A stretch of DNA of 64,000 bases from Rotaria socialis (taxonomy: Eukaryota > Rotifera > Eurotatoria > Philodinida > Philodinidae). Where the stretch lies: positions 124,001-188,000 of the forward strand of contig CAJNYU010001035.1 in assembly GCA_905331475.1 (NCBI GenBank), read 5' to 3'. A program made the translations under genes and the position numbers. The notes under the pieces are model-generated. The model did no database searches. It was not told the DNA's origin and was given only the letters and a program-made list of their open reading frames with translations. Shown in pieces: positions 55,243 to 64,000 of this stretch. How positions within the stretch are numbered: position 1 is the first letter of the stretch; each line of letters begins with the position of its first letter.

Positions 55243-57052
55243 ATCTTTATTACTACATAGTCTCGCTTAGAGATTTCTGATTAAATACTGGCCAAAATGA
55301 AAATACTAATGATGAAACAATCTAGATTTATCGACATTTTCAATATGATATAAATATTATGAAGAACTGAGATAAAGAACTTCGTGTCCTTAAACTAATT
55401 CAGAAAAAAAGTCAGTAGTAGTATAACATCATTTAACGAATATGTCAACAGTAGTTTGTTTTTCTCTGATATATAGTACCAATTACCATAGAAAAGAGCA
55501 ACGTTTGTTTTCTCAACTAATAATACAGAAAAAAATTATTTCTTCGTATTATGCAAAGATTTTTTCCTCTTGTTTTGTAAAGACTAAAGATTTGCTGAAT
55601 CTTTTTTTTTTCGTGTAGAATAAATCAGTGATAATATATTAAAAACGATTTGTACATAATTAATAGAAATCAAATGAAACTACTGGGTAGCATGCATCAA
55701 TAGATCCCCATGTTACTTCTGTCGTGTAGTCAAACATTTGAGTCTATTATTGATAACGAAAGCGAACAATGTAGAAGAACTCTACAAGTGAGAGTCAAGG
55801 ATAAATTCATTATTAAAATGAATATGATATCATTCTTCGAAGACTTTTTTTTCTATTGATGACAGCTAACATCTATTATTCATATTATTAATGACAGATG
55901 AGAAGGCAAAATGTTGTGTGTTTACTAATTGTTGTTTATGTTGATATGTTGCGACTAGAAGCCTAGTATTATTATTGAAAATGTTTTAAATATGAACTGT
56001 CAAAGGCGAGGCTAAAACTTTTTTCAATTCGAAACATCGATCAAGGTAATTGCAAAAAGAAAAACAACCACGTAGGCCACAATTTTTTTTATAATTGTAT
56101 TTTGAATTGAATCCATTTAAATCAGATACTCTATTTAATGAAGTCAATCGATGCATTCATACATACATAATAATAAAAAAATGTTGATCGCTTATAAAGC
56201 TTCATTAGCTTTGAAAAATTTTCAAATAAAATAAGAGAAAAATAAAGTGCGACAAACATGATCCGAAGAATGTAAATTTCAAAAAACACTATTATTCATT
56301 TTTCTTTTGCATCGATGGTAAGTGAAATTTTCAAAAGCTTTCCTGGTACGATGGGGAACCCGTCGATCTTGTTAAGTATTCAATTCGAAATTATATTATG
56401 TTTCAACACTCAAAATATATCAGCAAAACTTCAATGACATTTGACACATCCACAGTCAGTAGCGCTTCATGCGCGATTAATAAAATCGACATAATTCATA
56501 ATGACAGACCTCTTTACGATCACGTGACTGTCAAATAGGATTATATATACTGTTGAAAACATTTTTATTGCAATAGATTTCTAATTATTAGAATATTTCT
56601 TCATTTATTTAAGAAGTCTTCCGAAAATTCTGCTTCGTTCTTAAATCCATATTATACCTAAATTAATCCATAATTTGCTGCCTACTATATAAAGAATAGA
56701 CAAGGTCGCGGTTTGATTACTTAAGATAGATATAAAAATCGTTGTTAATTTCCTTTTTCATTTCATTCGTTCGCTGATTCGTCTAGTAACTAATCGAATA
56801 TACTCATTTCAATAAAAAATCCAAACGAAGATAAAAGAGCGCCTCTAATTTATCTTTCACTCGATTTACACTACGACACATCAAGGTGTTCTACTTATCT
56901 GCTTGTCTCTTTCAAACTTTTCTTGTGTTTACTTTCATCATTCATTCGTGGGTGTGGGTGTGCATTGTGGTGGTGGTTGTCAATTATCAAAACAATTAAT
57001 TGGATTTTCATAAAAAATTATTTTCTCTTCTCTTTCAAATTAATGAAAGAAT
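55243..57052. other. 1.8-kb divergent intergenic stretch
   Basis: No gene. GTGGGTGTGGGTGTG at 56948-56962 is two to three TGTGGG-type units in the MePCE 5' flank. The frame 56923-57198 overlaps the MePCE start in another frame. Confidence 0.5.
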
Positions 57053-58994
57053 ATGGCAACTGGCGAAGATTTAACCAACAATTTCTTTCCAATAATGTCA
57101 TCATCAATGATTCCAAGACCAATAAAAAAGCAATCACGTATTATGAAAAAAAAACCTGCAAGAAAAAATCAACTACCGATACATTTTCGCTTTGGTAAGA
57201 TAATTAAAAATTTCATTATCATATCTTCATACCAGTTGAATTCATTCGTTTAGGTGGTAATCGAAAGGATCCGCTCAATTTAAATGCGCTAATAGAAAAG
57301 AAGAAGCAACTAACACAGGCAACAACATCATCAGGTACAAACAATAATTCAATCGATAATGGTAATGATCGACCGGTTGAAATTTTACTTCAACCAGATA
57401 TTTTTGATCCTCTTCGTCTTGATACTTCTTCACGTAATGATGAAGATATTAATAATGTTTATTCTATTCCATCGAATAGTACAAATGAATTGAATACTAA
57501 TAAACCAATGATATATCCCGTACGAAAGAAACGATACGAAAAAAAACGAAGAAATATTCAACCACCACGATATGGAAATTTTCAAGGTTATTATGGCTAT
57601 AGACAACCGAATCATGATCAACGTTTTCAGTATCTTGAACATGATTGGTTTCATAATAAACAAGTATTAGATGTTGGTAAGTGTTCATAGAAGTTAACAA
57701 GGAATGTGAAAGATTAAAATACTGAAATATATTCATATGAAGAATAAACAAACACACCATCTTTCGACTGAGAAAACTATGCTGATTTGAAATCTATCTG
57801 ATGAATGAAAACTTTAGGATAAGGACGTTTTTTCTCTTTCATCAATATCTTTCATAGAACCGTTTCTTTTTGTGTATTTAGGATGCCATACAGGTCATGT
57901 AACATTCTATGTTGCTGAGCATTTTCAACCTGAACAAATTGTTGGTGTTGATATTGATCAACAACTTATTCAACAAGCTCGACATCAATTATGGAATCGT
58001 ATACAAATAGCTAACAATAATCATTTGAATGCTAATATGAATAATAACAACAACAACAACAGTAATAATAATAATAATCAAAATAAGCGCTATCCATTTA
58101 ACCTGCGCTTTCAGCAGGTGTGAATTAAATTCTTTAGTACCTTATCATACATAAAATCTATGCATATATATATATTTAGGATTATTAAATGAACTTTGGA
58201 TTAAGTCCAAGCGACGAATGCTTTCTGCTGATCGAGCTGAGCCGGAGCGAGCGAGTGAGCAGCCGCGAATCTGGTCGACATACATTCAGTTACTTTTCAT
58301 TTCATCTACTATGGGTGATATTGATGCAGCGTGGAACAGGTGATAAGGTATATTTAATTCTAAAATTTTCCAAGATGAAACGGAAAAAAGAAAAAACCTT
58401 TATCACTTACGAGCAGAAAGCATTCGTCGCTAATTAAAATTTCTTTATTTTTTCTATTTATTTCTATTTTTTCATATTATTTTAGGAAAATTTTGTGCTT
58501 GATAACGATGTGGATTTGGCTAATATCAAAACGGAGTATGATACGATTATTGCATTTAGTGTTACAAAATGGGTGCATTTAAATTTTGGCGATGAAGGTC
58601 TTAAACGATTTTTCAAACGACTTTATCGAACTTTGCTTCCAGGTGGACGATTAATACTTGAACCACAACCATGGCCAAGTTATCGACTTAAACGTCGTAT
58701 GACAGTAAGCAAAATATCATTTGATTAGATGAAATATTATTCAAATTTTGTTTTTTTAGAAAGATATTACAGACACATATAATCGTATAGAACTTAAACC
58801 AACAGATTTTGTATCTTATCTGCTTTCGACTGAAGTCGGTTTCGAATCGTGCACGACAATTGCTACGCCTAGTCATATGCATAAAGGTAAAAATTCTTTT
58901 CTTAAACATTAACATTGATTCAATTTCATTTCATTTAGGTTTCCAACGATCGATGTTTTTATTTATTAAATCGTCGAATATTCTTGAAAATTAA
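57053..58994 (+). CDS. MEPCE: 7SK snRNA methylphosphate capping enzyme (Bin3/MePCE)
   Basis: Six exons, 57053-57194, 57254-57676, 57882-58117, 58486-58704, 58760-58886 and 58939-58994, give 400 aa. Family landmarks are YGNFQGYYGYR (about 152-162), the SAM-binding motif VLDVGCHTGHVTFYVAE (about 186-202, split by an intron after the first Gly), IVGVDID, NLRFQQENFVLD (aligns with human NVVFVTGNYVLD), SVTKWVHLNFGDEGLKRFF, PGGRLILEPQPWPSY and GFQRSMFLF. It transfers methyl from SAM to the gamma-phosphate of 7SK or similar RNAs and supports P-TEFb control. A basic N-terminal region and a poly-Asn insert after the SAM motif (about residues 240-255) are lineage features. The 368-nt intron 58118-58485 contains an odd GC-rich block. 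Confidence 0.93.
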
Positions 58995-59701
58995 ACATCT
59001 AACCTTAAAATCGGACTAAAGATGATTTTTCCTTTCTTTGTGTTCTTTTGTTTGTCTGTTTCTGTTTTTTCATGCTCCACATGTGTATGTCTTTCATTTG
59101 TTCTGTATTTTTTTCTTTTCGTCGACTAATTACTCTTGCTGCTGCTCTCTCTCATTCGTGTATCTTGATCGATTGGAAATATGGCAATTCGTTGTTTTCT
59201 TTCACAACTGTATATATTTTTACGGTTATTTCATGTTTTCTTTTCTTGCCTCTTGTATTCATAGTTCTGCATAGCAGATCATATATTCACACGTTCTGTT
59301 TTCTTTCTTCATATTCAGTTCGACTTCGTTTTCTGTTTGTTTCAAAGAACAGTGCATTGATATATGTTTGAACATTGTTCTTATATAAATGTATCTTTTT
59401 TTTGGTGATATTTGCTCTATAGTAATGAGAGATGGCAAACATGAAAAAATGAATCGTATTCTCTATTTGTTTCTTGATCCGCATTTTATTGTACAAGCAG
59501 AATCATAAAAAATATGTACGGATGTAAACGAAAAAAGTTAAGAATCATTTCATTTGCAAGGTAGAGAAATAAAATTTGTTCTGATTAACACTTTCATGAT
59601 CTATTGAAACATTATTTTATTTAATTACTTGGGCTAGTAATGTGCTAGGAGAAGATACGAGGGAGAAACGGTATATTTATGATTTTGCTTTATTCATCGG
59701 A
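58995..59701. other. Convergent spacer, nothing recognised
   Basis: T-rich 3' flank of MePCE. Open frames at 59038-59371 are Phe/Ser/Cys-rich translations of T-rich DNA and are rejected. AATAAA near 59569 may serve as a poly(A) signal. Confidence 0.5.
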
Positions 59702-60057
59702 TCATTTTTTAAAGCGATTGGCCCAATCACCATAAGCTGGATCGAATAAATTACGTTTTTTTTCTAAATATTTTGACCAGGTATCATCAAATGAAGGATC
59801 ATAAAAACTTCGACGAGTTAACATTTCTTTTAATCTTTGAGAACGAGCAACTATTAATGTTTGATCATGAGAATCAGTTTTTGCATTTGCACGATGTTCT
59901 TCAGCATTCTAAAAGAAAAACAATAGTCAGATCGATGATTAGAAATAACAATTATTGTACTTACTTGTCGAGAACAACGGACAATACAAATGAAAACAAA
60001 CCAAATGGAAAGATATTTTATTAATCGTTGACAAAATAAATTCATAGTTGATTTCAC
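59702..60057 (-). CDS. Small single-pass membrane protein, 99 aa
   Basis: Two exons, 59965-60057 and 59702-59908, joined in phase 0 with a consensus GTAAGT donor. An N-terminal hydrophobic segment (YLSIWFVFICIV, about 15-26) is a signal-anchor. The remainder is cytosolic-type, charged, Trp/Asp/Tyr-rich: VARSQRLKEMLTRRSFYDPS, FDDTWSKYLEKKRNLFDPAY, GDWANRFKK. No family recognised; the size and layout fit a SMIM-type small membrane protein. Confidence 0.7.
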
Positions 60058-60806
60058 TTTGAATTACGAAGAATTGCTTGTAGTAAGACTATCTAAAGAA
60101 GATAAACTAAAATATATGCATACAGCTCCCATAGCTATAACAATCGATGAGATAGTGAAAGAGTAAGTGTGTTTCCTATTATTGTTTTCTTAGTGATTAA
60201 TATGCGAGGAGGTACTCGTCAAAATTAATTTTATTCTTATGTGTCTTTTCATGTTTTCTTTTTATTCCAATATATATAATCTTTTGAGTCTAAGAGAGAC
60301 AGAGAGAGAGAAAGAAAAAAGAAGATCTTAGCAGCCACCACTAGAAGCATATAATTAACTGTCAACATGATTTTACTCTGCTTCTTCTTATTATGTTGTT
60401 GGCATTTCTAGAATAAAAATCATTTCTGTCCAAATATGCCATTGCTATTTAGGATCAATCATGAAAAAATGAATAAACAAATCGCATACTGAATCCCCAA
60501 CACAACTGCAAACTCGGTATTATTTAATATAAAATGAGTATTATCGCTTATTCAAGGATCAATGAATATGCTTATATAAAATAAAGTCATGAATCAATTT
60601 CCGTTCATGAGAACATCAACAAAATAATGCTGTTTTTGTATATACTGTATATATATATGTTGCAAAAAAAAGCTAATTCTGTGTTTTTATTATTAGCAAA
60701 GAAAAAAAGTGAGACAAAGTTTTTTCCCTCTCTCTCTCTCTGATTTTTTTGCATCTTGTATGAAAAAAACTCTTTTTCTCTGCACAGAACCAATCATAAA
60801 CTGTTT
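60058..60806. other. 749-bp intergenic stretch
   Basis: Contains a GA-rich run near 60295-60315 and a (CT)n run near 60729-60742. No gene recognised; holds the promoter side of the 99-aa gene and the 3' flank of the CLC gene. Confidence 0.55.
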
Positions 60807-63800
60807 TTATTTAAGCTTTTTTTGTTTAACATAAGCAATAATATCTTTTTTGGTTAAAAGACCAACTAAATGTCCTTTTTCATTTGTTATCAATATAGTT
60901 TGTGCACCAAGTTTTCTACATAGATCTATAATTGTTGTTGTTGGTGTGTCCAATGTTATTGTTGTTGGCGAACGATTTAATAAACGATAGAGATGTATCG
61001 AATTTAATTGCTGTTGTGTTGTACGCGAAAACGATATACATGTGTTCATATTCGATTCTATATTTGATAATGTTCGTTGTTGAATAATTGATTCAAGATC
61101 ACGTCGTAAGACAAAGCCAATAATTGATGCTTCTTCTATACTAGCAATAACAGGATAACCATTATATTTATGTGTACGCAGTATAGTTATTAAATCACTC
61201 AGTGTTAAACCGTCACGTGGTAACATGATTAATTCATTTTTATCTTGTTTGTTTTCCATTAAATCAGTAGCTGTTGATTGATCAATAAATTCAGCTTTAA
61301 TATCAAGATATGGATAGTTATTGAGTTTTATATGTGCATCATAGATGCCTTCACCAACTAAAGCATCACCTACAAGTTTTGAAATCAATGCTGCACACAT
61401 CAATGGAACAGAATACGAAAGACCACCAGTGAGTTCAACCATAATTACAACGAGTGATACTGTCATTCGTGTGACACCACCAAGAAAAGCACACGCACCA
61501 ACAACAGCATAAAAACCAGGCACAACACATTGTTCGTCGGTTGCACTACATTCAATTGTGAAGAGGAAAAAATTAGGCCGATAATAAACAAATGTTTCAA
61601 CTAGGATACCAACAATACGACCTGTAATAGCACCAAGTGTCAAGGAAGGAATAAATAGACCACTGTAGAACAAAATTTAATATAAGAAAAAGAATTTTTT
61701 TAATAATTTAAATATTATACTAACCAAGGCACTTTAATGCCAAATGTAAAAATAAAAAGAATCGTTTGAGTGAATAAAGCCGAAAAAAGTAAACCCATAG
61801 ATATCCAAACACCGCTAAATGATTAAAACGAACAATGAATACAAGTCTATATTTAATCTGATTATTCTTTTTTTGTTTTGTAAACTTTAACTTATGAACC
61901 TTAAACAATCAATTAAATAATACTCTTGTATCATTCACTTAGAGTAATCAAACATTGAATAGAGTCAATTTTCTAACATTATATAACTAGAAACAACTGT
62001 TTAGAGAGTGATTTCCCGATGTGAGCTCATAGAATAATGCGAGTTTTAGCGTTTCTTAGTTAAGTATTAACACCATAGACAATGAAGAATTTCGAATCGA
62101 AATCCCAACTAACTATTGCATTATAATTGTGATATCGAAGGATCTGTTTCTAAATCAGATAATAATCAGATTCACATTTATCTAGGTATATGTCACTACC
62201 AGAAATGAATCATTTTCCAAAGAATAATTAACTCTAATATAAGCAGATTTTCAGCTTGATTAAAAAAATATAATTTCTAAGCAAGCCATAGTATAAAATC
62301 AAATAAGTCTCAAGGCCACTTTCGATAGTATTCAAGATGCAAAGATTCTTAAATTCACACCTTATAATCCCTCATAGTATTGCAGTAACATCGACCCGAT
62401 TAAACGCAACGAATATTCTATTTAATATATTTCGAAGTTATTCTCATTATTTATTCAGCATTTATTTGTTCTACTAGATTGTGATTGAGGATATAGATGG
62501 TTAATCGGCATGCAATATATACCGACTACAGATGAATAATATTACCTCAATGGTTTTGCACTATCATTTTTTTCATAAGCTGATGTAATATTTCGTCGAT
62601 AATCACACAATAAACTTTCATCATCGGGTTCACACGATGAAATAAGTCGACGAATCAACGTAGACATAGGCATACGTGTATATGGATTTGGATATGAAAC
62701 AATTAATGTAACTAAAGCAACCATAACTACTTCAAGCACAGGATAACGTCCTAAACGTGTTGTTTTTCTTATTTTACACCAAGCAAGATTCAGTTTAATA
62801 AATAAAGCACCAAATAATCCACCAAGAATACCGAGTATAATGAATGGAATCATTTCAAAATAGAACCAACGATATCTATTTCCAACGTAAAATAGACCAA
62901 GATGTTGATTTTCAAATGGAGATAAAATTTTAACTATTAACGAAGCAATCATTGCACAAAAAAATGAACGCCATAGAGTTTTTAATGAAAAATAATAGGA
63001 TACTTCCTCTAAACTAAACAATACTCCACCTACAAGAAATAAATAGTTGATAAGTAAAACAATGATTTATTCAAGCAGATAACAAACCAATTGGTGCACC
63101 GAAAGCAACTGAAACACCAGCGGCTGCTGCTGCAGAAAGAATTTCTCGTTTTTTCGCTTCATTTTGTCCATATTTAGGAAAAAGTCGAGCAAAAATATTT
63201 CCACAACAAGAACTGCAATGAACAAACGGACCCTAAAAAATAAATTTATTTTCAGCATTAGAATAATATCTATATTCTAGAAAATAATTCAACAAAATTT
63301 TCAATAAATACCTCTTTTCCAAGTAGTAAATTGGCGCTTGTTGCTAATATCATACCAATACTTTTGATCAAAAGTGTCCATGCACCAAAATATCCACGAA
63401 TAATAAAACCAGAAAGAATAGTTTTGACTTCTGGTACACCACTACCACATGCATACGGAGCAAATGTTCTAACAAGTATAGCACATATTGTTGCAAAAAA
63501 TACACCTAAAAAGTCAGTATTATTATTATTTAAACTAAAATAAAGCAATTGATATCTACCGGTCACAATATATGCAATATAGTTCACAACATACTCTGCT
63601 GCAGTATCACTAGTAACATGAAAAAGACTGGACCATCCATGCCAATGAGCACAATGAACATGTTGATATTGATCATAAGTTTGATTCGATGCTGTCCACT
63701 AAATAATATATTTTCGTCTATGAAAACGATTTCAAAAGATAGACATACACAACATTGTTCTTGTGACAGATAAAAAGCGGGTAGGCAAACGCCAATTTTT

Positions 63801-64000
63801 ATATTTGTTAACCATACAGCCCCTATATCGACAATGGCTGCAATAATGCCAATATTAATACCGACGAGAAGTACACAAAGCCTAGAAATAATAATATAAT
63901 AAAAAGAATATTAAACAAATGACGTGACAACAAACCATCCAGAAAGTGCATCATGAAAAGCAACAAAACGCTTCCACATGGAATCGTGTTTTTGTTCAGT
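60807..64000 (-). CDS. CLC-3/4/5-type chloride/proton exchanger, 5' end outside the window
   Basis: Exons in coding order: 63936-64000 (partial), 63749-63881, 63560-63698, 63312-63505, 63088-63232, 62546-63029, 61725-61814 and 60807-61662; all phases agree. Landmarks are GSGVPE (Ser for chloride selectivity), GKEGPFVH across a junction (gating Glu), [18 protein letters not shown] (with the proton-pathway Glu expected of exchangers), TFGIKVPCGLFIPS and two C-terminal CBS domains (about 61330-60807). Both glutamates are present, so it should exchange 2 Cl- for H+ in endosomes or lysosomes. LFIPS is preceded by Cys where vertebrate CLC-3/4/5 have Ser. The first part of the N-terminal region is missing because the window ends. 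Confidence 0.95.

Noticed and set aside
58189..58437. Open frame in the GC-rich block as a fourth MePCE exon
   Set aside because: A stop directly precedes its ATG and no acceptor gives the needed phase; direct splicing of 58117 to 58486 restores a conserved motif.
59038..59371. Overlapping open frames rich in Phe, Ser and Cys
   Set aside because: They are translations of T-rich 3' flank, overlap in two frames, and have no domain or splice context.
1..64000. CRISPR array, bacterial operon, riboswitch, rRNA or prophage
   Set aside because: Spliceosomal introns in nearly all genes and animal-specific families make the window eukaryotic; no such features were seen.

Overview
The window is nuclear DNA of a small-genome invertebrate, most likely a bdelloid rotifer. 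It is AT-rich, and most introns are 50-70 nt with GT-AG ends. The gene set is animal: innexin, FRS2-like adaptor, LAMP, MePCE, CLC exchanger. A decayed copy of an F-box/leucine-rich family that I know as hugely expanded in bdelloids lies at 4.67-5.56 kb. Two short stretches match TGTGGG, the repeat unit reported for bdelloid telomeres. The assignment rests on these traits, not on a database search.

Layout. 0-8 kb is accessory: a TTF-type zinc-finger gene without a transposase core, a MITE with long inverted repeats and a perfect 9-bp target duplication (3683-4236), the F-box relic, and a second long-TIR element carrying a small open frame (7058-7693). 8.2-11.2 kb is a single-exon 988-aa protein with a 234-bp in-frame tandem repeat. 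13.7-25.2 kb is gene-rich: protein disulfide isomerase (-), LAMP (+), a 340-aa disordered protein (-), a BTB protein (-) and a 9-exon lysine-rich protein (+). A third long-TIR element follows at 25.3-26.0 kb. 26-33 kb is mostly non-coding and microsatellite-rich, apart from a small secreted Cys-rich peptide. 33-43 kb holds innexin (+), a NOXRED1-like oxidoreductase (-), an unknown 305-aa protein (-), an Asn-rich protein (+) and phosphatidylserine decarboxylase (+). 44.5-46.1 kb is a trypsin-like protease with two lesions, and 48.1-48.5 kb a decayed secreted-protein gene. 48.9-64 kb holds FRS2-like (-), a PLA2-like domain fused to a second beta-rich domain (+), a LURP-one/tubby-like protein (-), MePCE (+), a 99-aa membrane protein (-) and an endosomal-type CLC exchanger (-) cut by the right edge.

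For the multi-exon genes I joined exons by hand at GT-AG sites and required the reading phase to close. Sums came to whole codons for PDI 515 aa, LAMP 249, the disordered protein 340, BTB 316, Lys-rich 450, innexin 536, NOXRED1-like 359, unknown 305, PSD 452, FRS2-like 350, PLA2 fusion 302 and MePCE 400. These are independent housekeeping, signalling and membrane genes, not an operon or cassette. The most unusual items are the PLA2-like fusion, whose catalytic His/Asp positions are replaced, and the family of long-TIR elements with hairpin ends.
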